From contig NZ_ATXP01000002.1 in assembly GCF_000421745.1 (NCBI RefSeq), positions 62,001 to 126,000 of the forward strand: DNA of 64,000 nucleotides. The letters run 5' to 3'. Of this stretch, positions 7,235 to 16,216 are shown one piece after another. The stretch comes from Nesterenkonia alba DSM 19423 (GTDB lineage: Bacteria; Actinomycetota; Actinomycetes; Actinomycetales; Micrococcaceae). Within the stretch, counting starts at the first letter, position 1; each line of letters begins with the position of its first letter. Position numbers and translations under genes: made by a program. The notes below the pieces were generated by a model. It was not told the DNA's origin. It worked only from the letters and a program-made list of their open reading frames with translations, and made no database searches.

Positions 7235-9464
7235 CAGCTGCGGAGCGCTCCTCATCACCGGGCTGAGCGACCTCGCTGCTGTCAGAAGAGCCGGTGTTTT
7301 CAGCCCCTGGGCCGGAGCGTCCACGGCCGATGACTTGGAGCACCACGGCTACAGCCATAGCCACCATGCCTGCCACCGAGATCGTCATATCCGGGTAGAT
7401 GAGCATCAGCCCACCGAGGATGAGCAGCGTCCGCTCCCAGCCGTTAGCACGGCGTACGAGGTACCCCGCCAGTCCGGAAGCTAGGGCAACCATCCCCACG
7501 ATCGTCATCGCCAAATATCGCACGGTCTCGAACCATTCCCCTTGCAGCAAGAGTGCCGGCTGCAGGATGAATACATAGGGGATGAGGAATCCGGCGAAGG
7601 CGATCTTCAGTGCCGTCACCCCCGCCGAGAGCGGATTCGCGTGGGCGATACCCGCCCCGGCGTAGGCAGCCAGACAGACGGGTGGCGTGATATCGGCGAG
7701 AATGCCGAAGAAGAACACGAACATGTGAGCTGCGATGAGCGGCACGTCGAAGTTGTTGTAGAGGATCGGTGCAGCGATCGTCGCGGTGACCACATAATTC
7801 GCCGTGGTGGGAAGTCCCATGCCCAACACGATGCAGGCGATCATCACGAAGAACAGCACCAGCATGAACTCCAGCTGGTTACGGTCGATGAGCACTTCAA
7901 GGAACCCCGGGAAAAAGGCGATCAGCGAGCTAGAGATATCCATCAGCCCGGCACCCAGTTGCCCGCCCAGTCCGGTGGAGGTCACAGTACCTGCCACGAT
8001 TCCCGCAGTGGCACAGGCGGCGATCACCGGCAGCGCTGTCCGGGCTCCGGCGATAAACATCTCGGTGACCACCTGAGCCAGCGCGAGAGCGGACTTGCCC
8101 ACGGCTTGGGGGATCTCGCCGCGTTCGGCCGCTTCGGAGAGCAGTGGACCAAAGTGCTGGATGAGCGCCCTGATGAAACTGATCCCCAAGGCGGTGCCGA
8201 TGCCGAACAGTGCCGCACGCATCGGGCTCATCCCCGACAGCAGTGTGGAGATGATGACCACCAGGGGCAGGAGCATATCGATCCGGGTCAGGATGGACAT
8301 CCATGTCGGCAAATCAGCCGAAGCCATTCCTTGAAGCCCGTTGCGCTTGGCTTCAAAGTGCACCGAGAGCATCGCCCCGAGGAAATACAGCAGTGAGGGG
8401 ATCACTGCGATGACGATGAGCTCGTTGTACTCCAAGTCCGGCACATTCTGGGCCATGATGAAGGCTGCAGCCCCCATGATCGGGGGCATGAGTTGCCCGC
8501 CGGTGGAGGCGGTGGCCTCGGTGGCCGCCGCCACGTGCGGTTTGAAACCGGCCCGTTTCATGATGGGGATGGTGAAGGAGCCTGAGGCCACCGTGTTGGC
8601 CACCGACGACCCGGAGATCATTCCCTGCAGACCGGAGGCACCAACCGCGGCTTTAGCGGGTCCCCCGGAGAACCGACCAGCCGCCCGGAAGGCGAGGTCG
8701 TTGAAAAACTGCCCAATATTGGTGCGCAGCAGCACCACGGCGAAGAACAAGAACAAGAAGATGAAGTTCGCCGAGACTTGGATCGGGGTCCCGAAAACTC
8801 CCTGCCCCGAGGAGAGAAACAGGTTAGTGGCCACCTCCGACCACTCCTGGCCGCGGTGGGCAAAAGCAGGCAGGTGATTGCCGAAGATGGCGTAGAGGAT
8901 AGCCAGCGAGGCAATAATGACAATGGGCAAGCCCACACAGCGGCGTGTGGCTTCCAGCACCAGCAGCACCCCGACGGCGGCGACAGCAATGTCGAGGTCG
9001 GTATACCCCAGGATCTGGGTCCGGTTGGAGACCAGATGCGGGTACCGGAAAAAGATGTACAGACTGCACGCGATCCCCGCAGCAGCGAGGACGACGTCGT
9101 ACCAGGCCACTCCACGGTGACGCCCGGTGAGGATGTTCTTCCACTTCTGATCCGGGTCCCCGGGCTGCAACAGCTTCCGGGAAATCGGGTACAGCAGGAA
9201 GATCAGTCCCACGGCCCCAGCGACGTGCAACGAGCCGTGCATCCACTGATTGAACGGCCTGTTAAAGGCCGCATAGAGGTGGTAGGCGGTGAAGGCCACC
9301 GAGATGGCCCCCACGAGCCAACCCCACCAGCCAAGATCGGTGCGATACCGGCTGGAGACGTCGTGCTCGCGGAGGACCTCCTCGGCCTTCTCCTCAGAGG
9401 CGGCGCCCGGCTTCATCCCAGCTGGGGATTCGGCCGGGCGCCGACTCGGAGCAGCGGTGTTCAC
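7224..9464 (-). CDS. TRAP transporter fused permease subunit (DctQ-DctM fusion, TAXI type)
   Basis: Integral membrane protein of 746 aa that combines the small (4-TM) and large (about 12-TM) TRAP permease subunits, as usual for TAXI systems. A charged N-terminus of about 45 residues is followed by many hydrophobic helices. Gly/Ser-rich stretches such as Gly-Met-Ile-Ser-Gly-Ser-Ser-Val-Ala-Asn and Gly-Met-Gly-Leu-Pro-Thr-Thr-Ala-Asn match DctM-type substrate and Na+ sites. The C-terminus is a Ser/Glu-rich cytoplasmic tail. GTG 9464 overlaps the stop of the binding-protein gene by 4 nt, so the two are co-translated. The substrate is unknown; some TAXI systems take up dicarboxylates or glutamate. 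Confidence 0.92.
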   Translation of the reverse strand: MNTAAPSRRPAESPAGMKPGAASEEKAEEVLREHDVSSRYRTDLGWWGWLVGAISVAFTAYHLYAAFNRPFNQWMHGSLHVAGAVGLIFLLYPISRKLLQPGDPDQKWKNILTGRHRGVAWYDVVLAAAGIACSLYIFFRYPHLVSNRTQILGYTDLDIAVAAVGVLLVLEATRRCVGLPIVIIASLAILYAIFGNHLPAFAHRGQEWSEVATNLFLSSGQGVFGTPIQVSANFIFLFLFFAVVLLRTNIGQFFNDLAFRAAGRFSGGPAKAAVGASGLQGMISGSSVANTVASGSFTIPIMKRAGFKPHVAAATEATASTGGQLMPPIMGAAAFIMAQNVPDLEYNELIVIAVIPSLLYFLGAMLSVHFEAKRNGLQGMASADLPTWMSILTRIDMLLPLVVIISTLLSGMSPMRAALFGIGTALGISFIRALIQHFGPLLSEAAERGEIPQAVGKSALALAQVVTEMFIAGARTALPVIAACATAGIVAGTVTSTGLGGQLGAGLMDISSSLIAFFPGFLEVLIDRNQLEFMLVLFFVMIACIVLGMGLPTTANYVVTATIAAPILYNNFDVPLIAAHMFVFFFGILADITPPVCLAAYAGAGIAHANPLSAGVTALKIAFAGFLIPYVFILQPALLLQGEWFETVRYLAMTIVGMVALASGLAGYLVRRANGWERTLLILGGLMLIYPDMTISVAGMVAMAVAVVLQVIGRGRSGPGAENTGSSDSSEVAQPGDEERSAAATA

Positions 9465-10468
9465 GGCAGGTCGATGCCCTGCTCGTCGTAGTACCGCTCA
9501 GCACCGGGGTGCAGCGGCAGGTCGCCGATGCCCAGCAGTGCCTCGTCGATGTCGATGCTCTCACCCTGGTCCACGGTGATCTGGTCGGCGTTGTCGAAGA
9601 TCGCCGCGGTGATCTCGTAGGCCAAGTCCTCAGAAACCTGAGTGGAGGAGGCCACCAGGGCGGCGAAAACCGAGAGGGTGGTGACATCCTCGTCGAGGAA
9701 TTCGTAGGCGTCGGCCTCGATCGTGTAAGCCTCGTAGTCGCCAGTGTCGGCGATGTCCTCGGCGTCGGACTCATCGAGGGAAACCAACCGGACATCGGTG
9801 GACTGAGCCAGCTCGGTCAGTGAGGCCACGGGCACACCAACGACGAACATCGTCGCGTCGATCTGACCGTCGGCGAGCATCTCCGTGGAGTCACCGAATT
9901 CGGTCTCCTCAGCCTCGTAGTCGCCTTCTTCGATACCGAAGTGCTCGAGGATCGCATCGGAGATGATGCGGGTACCGGAGCCGACGTCGCCCACAGCGAT
10001 GGTCTGGCCCTCGAGGTCCTCAATGGTTTCAATATCCGAATCGGCACGCACCACAATGTGCATGGCCTCCGGGTAAAGGTTCGCGATCCAGCCGAAGTTG
10101 TCGATGACCTCACCTTCAAGGTCCGGCAGCTCTCCGTTCATCGCGTCGATGGCGGTGTCATTCTGGGTCAGGGCCAGCTGGGACTGTTCCTGGTAGATCC
10201 GGCCGAGGTTGTCGGCGGAACCACCGGACTCCACATAGTTCACCGTGGCTTCAGTCTCTTCTTCGAAGATGCTGGCCAGCTCACCACCCAGCGGGTAGTA
10301 GGCCCCACCTGTACCACCGGTGGTGAACTCCAGGTCCGTGATGAAGTCGTCCTCGTCACCGACCTCAAGGTCACCGTCACCGTTGCCGTTGTCGTCGTCG
10401 CCGCACGCGGCCAGCGCGGTCAGTGCGCCAATGGCCAAGGTTGCAGCGGCAGTGCGTCGAATATTCAT
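9461..10468 (-). CDS. TAXI family TRAP transporter solute-binding lipoprotein
   Basis: Protein of 335 aa with a lipoprotein signal peptide (Leu-Ala-Ala-Cys, Cys22) followed by an Asp/Asn/Gly-rich linker. The mature domain begins with Phe-Thr-Thr-Gly-Gly-Thr-Gly-Gly-Ala-Tyr-Tyr-Pro, the N-terminal signature of TAXI binding proteins. Gly-Asp-Val-Gly-Ser-Gly-Thr-Arg appears later at the ligand cleft. It is very acidic, as expected for an extracytoplasmic protein in a salt-tolerant organism. AGGAGG upstream supports the start. It heads a two-gene operon with the fused permease. Confidence 0.93.
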   Translation of the reverse strand: MNIRRTAAATLAIGALTALAACGDDDNGNGDGDLEVGDEDDFITDLEFTTGGTGGAYYPLGGELASIFEEETEATVNYVESGGSADNLGRIYQEQSQLALTQNDTAIDAMNGELPDLEGEVIDNFGWIANLYPEAMHIVVRADSDIETIEDLEGQTIAVGDVGSGTRIISDAILEHFGIEEGDYEAEETEFGDSTEMLADGQIDATMFVVGVPVASLTELAQSTDVRLVSLDESDAEDIADTGDYEAYTIEADAYEFLDEDVTTLSVFAALVASSTQVSEDLAYEITAAIFDNADQITVDQGESIDIDEALLGIGDLPLHPGAERYYDEQGIDLP

Positions 10469-10628
10469 CTGTCCTCCTGAGTGCGATGCAGGATCGGTCC
10501 TGTTCAGCTTATTTCACGCATGCATGTCGGGGCTACTCAGGCAGTGAGGCGCAACACACCTGTAACACGATTGTCACCCATCCCTGACCTTTCCGGCGTA
10601 GGCACTGCTGGGCATCCACCATGACTTA

Positions 10629-10634
10629 TAGGAT
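10629..10634 (+). promoter_or_regulatory. -10 element TAGGAT, leaderless dapD start
   Basis: TAGGAT ends 7 nt before ATG 10642 and lies downstream of the alternative ATG at 10621, which favours 10642. Confidence 0.5.
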
Positions 10635-10641
10635 GGTCGCC

Positions 10642-11595
10642 ATGACGTCTCAGCCTCGTATCGCATCAGGACATGGACTGGCCACTGTGGCCGCCGACGG
10701 CACCGTTCTCGACACCTGGTTCCCTTCCCCGGTCCTCGCTCCCCTGGAGCAGAACACCGATGAGGAACTTCTGGCTTCACTACGGGCCGCCGAGTCCCAG
10801 GACTTCGACCGGGCCGTGCACACTGAGGCGGTTTCAGTGGAATCCGATCTGGACTCCGAGGCCACCTCCACCTCCGATGTCTGGCTGCGTCTGCACCTGC
10901 TCTCCCACCGGTTGGTCCGGCCCAACACCATCAACCTCGAGGGCATCTTCGGCCACCTGACCAATGTGGTGTGGACCAACTTTGGCCCCTGTGCGCTGGA
11001 AGGTTTCGAGACCACCCGGCTACGCCTGAAGGTCCGCGGGCACGTCACCGTGCACGCCATCGACAAATTCCCCCGCCTGGTCGACTACGTCACGCCCAAG
11101 GGGGTGCGGATCGGTGACGCCGACCGCGTCCGGCTCGGCGCCCACCTGGCAGAGGGCACCACAGTGATGCACGAAGGTTTCGTCAACTTCAACGCCGGCA
11201 CACTGGGCAGTTCGATGGTCGAAGGCCGCATCTCCGCCGGGGTGGTCGTGGGTGACGGCACCGACATCGGCGGCGGGGCTTCGATTATGGGCACGCTCTC
11301 TGGCGGGGGTAAAGAGCGCATATCCCTCGGTGAGCGCGTCCTGCTGGGCGCGAACTCCGGTGTGGGCATCTCCCTGGGTGATGACTGCGTCGTCGAAGCG
11401 GGGCTCTACATCACCGCTGGAACCAAAGTCGCTGTGCTCGATGCCGCCGGTGAGGTCACCAACACTGTGAAAGGCAGCGAACTCTCCGGGGTGAGCAACC
11501 TCCTCTTCCTGCGAGACTCGGTGACCGGCCAGGTCCAAGCCCGTCCCCGCGCCGGGCAGAAAGTAGAGCTCAATGCCGCTCTACACGCCAACTGA
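10642..11595 (+). CDS. dapD: 2,3,4,5-tetrahydropyridine-2,6-dicarboxylate N-succinyltransferase
   Basis: DapD succinylates tetrahydrodipicolinate in the succinylase branch of lysine / meso-diaminopimelate synthesis. The 317-aa protein has the long N-terminal domain of actinobacterial DapD and a left-handed beta-helix made of hexapeptide repeats. The helix runs from about residue 155 to 265 and includes [11 protein letters not shown] and [13 protein letters not shown]. The next step (DapC) is encoded about 3.7 kb away. The start at 10642 follows a leaderless -10. Confidence 0.93.
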   Translation: MTSQPRIASGHGLATVAADGTVLDTWFPSPVLAPLEQNTDEELLASLRAAESQDFDRAVHTEAVSVESDLDSEATSTSDVWLRLHLLSHRLVRPNTINLEGIFGHLTNVVWTNFGPCALEGFETTRLRLKVRGHVTVHAIDKFPRLVDYVTPKGVRIGDADRVRLGAHLAEGTTVMHEGFVNFNAGTLGSSMVEGRISAGVVVGDGTDIGGGASIMGTLSGGGKERISLGERVLLGANSGVGISLGDDCVVEAGLYITAGTKVAVLDAAGEVTNTVKGSELSGVSNLLFLRDSVTGQVQARPRAGQKVELNAALHAN

Positions 11596-11618
11596 ACCGG
11601 GCAGGATGCCGTGAGTCG

Positions 11619-12731
11619 ATGAGTCCTCGATCCCAGCCCCGCCCTGTGGTGGCCACCCGGCCCATGGCTCGGCGCACTCGCCGCCGTCGGACCGTGGCCG
11701 CCCTGGGGCTCACGGCCGCATTGATCGCCGGGACCACCTACGGAGCCTGGCGGTATATCGATGAGAACGAATACCTCCTCGATGCCCGCTGTGAAGTCCA
11801 GGTCGGAGAACACCAACAACGCCTCTCCCCCGAGCAAGCCGACAGTGCTGCCCTGTTAGCGGCCACCGCTGTGGAACGTCAGCTGCCCCCTGCAGCGGCG
11901 GTCCACGCCGTGGCGATGTCCCTGCAAGAGACCGAACTTCAGCTGCGCGCCGATGACCCGGATCCAGGCGAACGCGAGCTCTTCGCCCGGGGTCGTCCCG
12001 CCTGGAGTGACCAGGCCGGGGCGGAGCAGGTTCCAGTGACGGTCAACGGCTTTTTCGACCTGCTGGAAGAACGCTACGAGGCTGCTCTTGCCGCGGAAGA
12101 GGAATCCGAGGACGAAGACGACGACGCCGAGGACACCGAGGACGAAGACTCCGCCGGTGAGTACTGGCAGCCTGAGATGGAGCTCGACGTCGCTTCAGAG
12201 GCTCTCGACCGTCCGCATAACGCGCAGTTCTACCCCGAACATTATGACCGTAGCCGGGCGTTTGCCGCCCCGTTGGCCGGTCAGTCCCAAGTGGACTTCA
12301 GCTGCACGCTCAGCCAGCTCGAGGTACCCGGTCCGGACCCCGAGGGTACAGCGGAGGAACTCATCGCCGTGGTCCCCACCGCTTTGGAGATCCCCTTCAC
12401 AGAACCGGAAGACGACGATGAAGACGAGGGTGACGAGGATGGGGAGACCGAAGACGACGACGTCGCACCGGAGCCGCTCCCCGAGGGGATCGTGGAGGTC
12501 ACCGGCAGCGGAGAAGAGGCCGTGGTGACCGTCACCGCCCCGCCTGCTGATGAGTTTTACGATTACCAGTGGATGGTGGCCCATTGGGCGGTGGCCAGTG
12601 CTGAGCGCTTCGGTATCCAGAGCGTCACCGCCGGCTCCCAGCAGTGGACCCGGGATAACAGCCACTGGGAAAGCACCGATGAGCCCACCGAGGCGGACAC
12701 GGTGGTCATCGGCTTCACCCGCGACATCTAA
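11619..12731 (+). CDS. Membrane-anchored acidic protein, divergent lysozyme-like actinobacterial family
   Basis: Protein of 370 aa with an Arg-rich N-terminus (about residues 16-27), one TM helix (about 28-46), and a large extracytoplasmic region. Two acidic low-complexity runs lie near residues 160-180 and 265-290. The segment after the TM (Leu-Ser-Pro-Glu-Gln-Ala-Asp-Ser-Ala-Ala-Leu, then Leu-Pro-Pro-Ala-Ala-Ala-Val-His-Ala-Val) resembles a common actinobacterial family that carries a conserved Asp-Arg-Asp-Ser ... Leu-Phe-Gln-Gln-Arg-Pro-Ser-Gln-Gly-Trp motif. Here that motif is reduced to Glu-Leu-Phe-Ala-Arg-Gly-Arg-Pro-Ala-Trp. Function is unknown. It lies 23 nt after dapD and is probably co-transcribed. 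Confidence 0.7.
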   Translation: MSPRSQPRPVVATRPMARRTRRRRTVAALGLTAALIAGTTYGAWRYIDENEYLLDARCEVQVGEHQQRLSPEQADSAALLAATAVERQLPPAAAVHAVAMSLQETELQLRADDPDPGERELFARGRPAWSDQAGAEQVPVTVNGFFDLLEERYEAALAAEEESEDEDDDAEDTEDEDSAGEYWQPEMELDVASEALDRPHNAQFYPEHYDRSRAFAAPLAGQSQVDFSCTLSQLEVPGPDPEGTAEELIAVVPTALEIPFTEPEDDDEDEGDEDGETEDDDVAPEPLPEGIVEVTGSGEEAVVTVTAPPADEFYDYQWMVAHWAVASAERFGIQSVTAGSQQWTRDNSHWESTDEPTEADTVVIGFTRDI

Positions 12732-12765
12732 GCGCCCACAGCCCCACCAGCCACGCCTACCACCA

Positions 12766-12806
12766 CTTAAGGGCCCCACTCAGCAGCACTGAGCGGGACC
12801 CTTAAG
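12766..12806. terminator. Bidirectional terminator between the dapD unit and gltA
   Basis: Imperfect 18-bp inverted repeat (two mismatches) with arms 12766-12783 and 12789-12806 and a 5-nt loop. The ends are CTTAAG, giving A/T-rich flanks on both strands. It sits between convergent stops at 12731 and 12824. Confidence 0.8.
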
Positions 12807-12823
12807 GATGGAACAGGTGAGGA

Positions 12824-14110
12824 TTAACCCTTCACGGGGTAGTCCCTCAGCGGCTCTCCTGTGTAGATCTGCCGGGGGCGGCCGATCTTAGTGGTGCCAT
12901 CACTCATCATCTCCCGCCACTGGGCAATCCACCCGGGCAGCCGACCCAGAGCGAAGAGCACGGTGAACATCTTCTCCGGGAAGCCCATCGCCTTGTAGAT
13001 CAGGCCGGTGTAGAAGTCCACATTCGGGTAGAGCTTCCGCTCCACGAAGTAGTCATCCTCCAGTGCCACGGCCTCGATCCGCTGGGCAATGTCGAAGAGT
13101 TCGTCATCTCCGCCGAGCTTGCCGAGCAGCTCATCAGCCAGGCCTTTGACGATCCGAGCGCGCGGGTCGTAGTTCTTGTAGACCCGGTGACCGAAGCCCA
13201 TCAACCGGATACCGGCTTCCTTGTTCTTCACCTTTGTCATGAAGTCTTCCGGTGAGATGCCCTCAGCTTGGATCTCGCGCAGCATCTTCAGCACTGCCTC
13301 ATTAGCACCACCGTGGGCAGGACCGAAGAGAGCGTTGATACCCGCCGAGACGGAGGCAAACAGGTTGGCCTGGGCCGAACCCACCAGCCGCACCGTGGAA
13401 GTGGAGCAGTTCTGCTCGTGGTCGGCGTGCAGAATGAGCAAAGTGTCCAGAGCCTTGGCCACCGCCGGGTCCACCTCATACGGTTCGGCAGGCACCCCGA
13501 AGCAACCGCGTAGGAAGTTCTCCACCAGGTTGAGCTCATTGTCCGGGTAGAGCATGGGCTGGCCCACGGACTTCTTGTACGCGTAGGAGGCGATCGTCGG
13601 CAGTTTGGCCAACAGGCGCCAGGTGGACCGCTCGACCTGGTCGGCGTCGAAGGGATCCAGAGAGTCCTGATAGAAGGTCGACAGCGCCGAGACCGCCGAG
13701 GAGAGCACCGGCATGGGGTGGGCATCCCGAGGGAATCCGGCGAAGAAATCCTTCAGATCCTCGTGCAGCAGCGTGTGACGCCGGGTCACCCGGTCGAACT
13801 CAGCCAACTGGTCGGCAGTGGGCAGCTCACCATAGATGAGCAGGTAGGAGACCTCCAGGAAGTTGGAGTGCTCAGCTAGCTGCTCGATGGGGTATCCGCG
13901 GTAGCGCAGGATGCCTTCGGCACCGTCGATGTAGGTGATCGCCGACTTCGTGTTGGCGGTGTTCATGAAACCGGGGTCGTAGGTGACCGCTCCAGTGGTC
14001 TTCAGCAGCGGAGCGATGCTGAGGCCGTCATTGCCCTCAACAGCGGACTCCACTGGGAGTTCTAGCTCGTGGTCCTGGTAGGACAGTGTGGCTGAGGCCT
14101 GCTCAGTCAT
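12824..14110 (-). CDS. gltA: Citrate synthase
   Basis: Type II (hexameric-type) citrate synthase of 428 aa, condensing oxaloacetate and acetyl-CoA at TCA entry. Active-site signatures are present: Leu-His-Ala-Asp-His-Glu-Gln-Asn-Cys-Ser-Thr-Ser, Gly-Pro-Ala-His-Gly-Gly-Ala-Asn (oxaloacetate His), Gly-Phe-Gly-His-Arg-Val-Tyr-Lys, and Val-Asp-Phe-Tyr-Thr-Gly (catalytic Asp). Length is normal. The ATG has AAGGAG upstream. It is transcribed alone, converging with the dapD unit. Confidence 0.97.
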   Translation of the reverse strand: MTEQASATLSYQDHELELPVESAVEGNDGLSIAPLLKTTGAVTYDPGFMNTANTKSAITYIDGAEGILRYRGYPIEQLAEHSNFLEVSYLLIYGELPTADQLAEFDRVTRRHTLLHEDLKDFFAGFPRDAHPMPVLSSAVSALSTFYQDSLDPFDADQVERSTWRLLAKLPTIASYAYKKSVGQPMLYPDNELNLVENFLRGCFGVPAEPYEVDPAVAKALDTLLILHADHEQNCSTSTVRLVGSAQANLFASVSAGINALFGPAHGGANEAVLKMLREIQAEGISPEDFMTKVKNKEAGIRLMGFGHRVYKNYDPRARIVKGLADELLGKLGGDDELFDIAQRIEAVALEDDYFVERKLYPNVDFYTGLIYKAMGFPEKMFTVLFALGRLPGWIAQWREMMSDGTTKIGRPRQIYTGEPLRDYPVKG

Positions 14111-14193
14111 AGGTCTCCTTCACTGTAGAAGCACAGTCGTGCACAACACTGCCCAACCTACCGTGTGCCGCGCAACACGCGCCAATAATTGCC

Positions 14194-15306
14194 TCAGACG
14201 ACAAACGAGCCGCGGAGCCGATCAGCCGCAGCGTCAATCCGTTCGTCACGGGCGGTCAGCGCCACCCGGATGTAGCCCTGCCCCGCGTCTCCGTAGAAGG
14301 TTCCGGGTCCAACGATGATCCCCCGCTGGCTCAACGCGTCCACCTGCTTCCAGGTATCGCCTGAGCCGTCGGTGCACCACAGGTACAACCCCGCCTCGGA
14401 ATGCTCCACCGTAAATCCAGCAGCCTGTAGCGCCGGTTTGAGAACCTCACGACGTCGGCGGTAGACCTCCCGCTGGGCGGTGACGTGGGCGTCGTCGTTC
14501 AGTGCAGCGGTCAAGGCCGCCTGCACCGGAGCGGGCATTATCATCCCCGCCTGTTTCCGGGCGTTCAGTAGCCCACGGATCAGTACAGGGCAGCCGGCCA
14601 CAAACGCGGCACGGTAACCGGCCAGATTGGACTGCTTGGAGGCCGAATAGACAGCCAGCAGTCCGGAGGAGTCTCCTTCGCTGACCCGTTTATCCAGGAT
14701 CGAGGGAACCTCTTCGGCCTCCCAGGGCAGTTCGGCATAGCACTCATCAGAGGCCACTACTGCCCCGATGCGCCGCGCTAAGTGCACAATCTGTCTCAGT
14801 GTGGCGACGTCGTCGACCCGGCCAGTGGGGTTGCCCGGGGAGTTGACCCAGATCAGTTTGACGTTCTGCAGGGTGAGTTCATCCAACTGGGTGGGGTCGT
14901 CGGCGGCCACCGGCTTGGCCCCGGCGATCACAGCCCCCATGTCATAGGTGGGGTAGGCAATCTCGGGGCGCACCACGATGTCTCCGTAGCCCAGACCCAG
15001 CAGGGTCGGCAGCCAGGCCACGAACTCCTTGGAGCCGATCGTGGGCAGCACGGCCTCCGGGTCCAGTCCGGGCACACCGCGGCGGCGGGCGAACCAGTCG
15101 GTGACCGCCTGACGCAGCGCGGCCGTGCCGTGGGTGGTGGGGTATCCCGGAGCGTCGGCGGCTTCGCTCAATGCGGCTCGGACCACCTGCGGTGTGGGGT
15201 CGACAGGGGTACCGATCGACAGGTTCACTGCACCGTCCGGGTGCTCCTCGGCGCGCTGGCGGTAGGGCGCCATGGCGTCCCAGGGGTATTCGGGGAGATT
15301 CAGCAT
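14194..15306 (-). CDS. dapC: Succinyldiaminopimelate transaminase
   Basis: Fold-type I aminotransferase of 370 aa, actinobacterial DapC type. It interconverts N-succinyl-2-amino-6-ketopimelate and N-succinyl-LL-DAP in lysine synthesis. The PLP Lys is in Ser-Ala-Ser-Lys-Gln-Ser-Asn-Leu-Ala-Gly-Tyr-Arg (about residue 226). Asn-Ser-Pro-Gly-Asn-Pro-Thr-Gly and Ser-Asp-Glu-Cys-Tyr are the usual cofactor segments. It follows fdxA on the same strand, an arrangement conserved in actinobacteria, and AAGGAG precedes its ATG. With dapD in the window this gives two steps of the succinylase branch. Confidence 0.92.
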   Translation of the reverse strand: MLNLPEYPWDAMAPYRQRAEEHPDGAVNLSIGTPVDPTPQVVRAALSEAADAPGYPTTHGTAALRQAVTDWFARRRGVPGLDPEAVLPTIGSKEFVAWLPTLLGLGYGDIVVRPEIAYPTYDMGAVIAGAKPVAADDPTQLDELTLQNVKLIWVNSPGNPTGRVDDVATLRQIVHLARRIGAVVASDECYAELPWEAEEVPSILDKRVSEGDSSGLLAVYSASKQSNLAGYRAAFVAGCPVLIRGLLNARKQAGMIMPAPVQAALTAALNDDAHVTAQREVYRRRREVLKPALQAAGFTVEHSEAGLYLWCTDGSGDTWKQVDALSQRGIIVGPGTFYGDAGQGYIRVALTARDERIDAAADRLRGSFVV

Positions 15307-15373
15307 CGGGCTCCTTGTCGGTCAGTGGTCAACAGTACTGACCCACTGAGTCCGACACGCCGTGGGGAGGGGC

Positions 15374-15703
15374 TCAGGCCTCGTCGTGCTCTTGCGGCGG
15401 CAGAGCCTGGATGACTTCGTGGTCTTTGTCGATCTTGCCGACCTTAGCCGCCCCGCCGGGGGATCCGATGTCGTCGAAGAACTCGACATTAGCCCGGTAG
15501 TACTCATCCCACTCTTCGGGGAGGTCGTCCTCGTAGTAGATGGCCTCCACCGGGCAGACCGGTTCACAGGCACCGCAGTCCACACACTCATCGGGGTGGA
15601 TGTAGAGGGAACGCTCCCCCTCATAGATGCAGTCGACAGGACACTCGTCGATGCATGCCTTGTCCTTGAGGTCCACACAGGGCAGCGCAATCACGTACGT
15701 CAT
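15374..15703 (-). CDS. fdxA: Ferredoxin, 7Fe (3Fe-4S/4Fe-4S) type
   Basis: Low-potential electron carrier of 109 aa. The N-terminal half has the full cysteine set: Pro-Cys-Val-Asp, Lys-Ala-Cys-Ile-Asp-Glu-Cys-Pro-Val-Asp-Cys, then Glu-Cys-Val-Asp-Cys-Gly-Ala-Cys-Glu-Pro-Val-Cys-Pro. This matches the 7Fe FdxA ferredoxins of actinobacteria. The C-terminal 45 residues are acidic, as in the family. AAAGGA precedes the ATG. It sits upstream of dapC; the two are often adjacent without an obvious functional link. Confidence 0.96.
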   Translation of the reverse strand: MTYVIALPCVDLKDKACIDECPVDCIYEGERSLYIHPDECVDCGACEPVCPVEAIYYEDDLPEEWDEYYRANVEFFDDIGSPGGAAKVGKIDKDHEVIQALPPQEHDEA

Positions 15704-15751
15704 GGCGTCCTTTGAAGGGGTTTGGTGCCGGTCAGGTTCTGAACGTTAATT

Positions 15752-16213
15752 CTACTGCTCGAGGGCAAACTGAGCCTGGGCGCGACGACGCTTGACGTCA
15801 TCTGTGATAAGAACCACACGCACAGCGAACATCGCGAGGATCGTCACTGCGGCACTGCCCAGCCACCACACCACCGAGGCGATCACCGGTCCCGGCAGCG
15901 ATTCCCACACTTGGGGGGAATAGTGGACCATGAGCTGGTCTGGGCCCGGCCAGAGGTAGACCGCGGTGACCACGGTGAAGACCGTGCCACCGAGCAGCAA
16001 CACCTCAGCGAGGGAACCGGAGGTCGTCCCAGCCCACACCAGTGCCGCAAAGACGAGCACCAGAGCGAACACCGCACCCCAGGGCAGCACGAGCCCACTG
16101 CCGACATCCCCCAACACCCAGATATTGCCGTGGATCAGTGTGCCGAGCACACCAAGGGCCACACCGACAGCGAAGCACGCCACCGCGAAGAGAACCCGGC
16201 GCTTACCCTGCAT
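15752..16213 (-). CDS. Four-helix membrane protein of unknown function
   Basis: Protein of 153 aa with four hydrophobic helices (about residues 8-27, 40-60, 70-88, 108-132) and a basic C-terminal tail (Asp-Val-Lys-Arg-Arg-Arg-Ala). I do not recognise a functional family. Its start abuts the typA stop (TGA-GTG-ATG), so GTG 16216 or ATG 16213 is used and translation is likely coupled to typA. It lies between typA and fdxA on the same strand. A small membrane protein at this position is likely structural or stress-related, but nothing in the sequence shows that. Confidence 0.7.
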   Translation of the reverse strand: MQGKRRVLFAVACFAVGVALGVLGTLIHGNIWVLGDVGSGLVLPWGAVFALVLVFAALVWAGTTSGSLAEVLLLGGTVFTVVTAVYLWPGPDQLMVHYSPQVWESLPGPVIASVVWWLGSAAVTILAMFAVRVVLITDDVKRRRAQAQFALEQ

Positions 16214-16216
16214 CAC

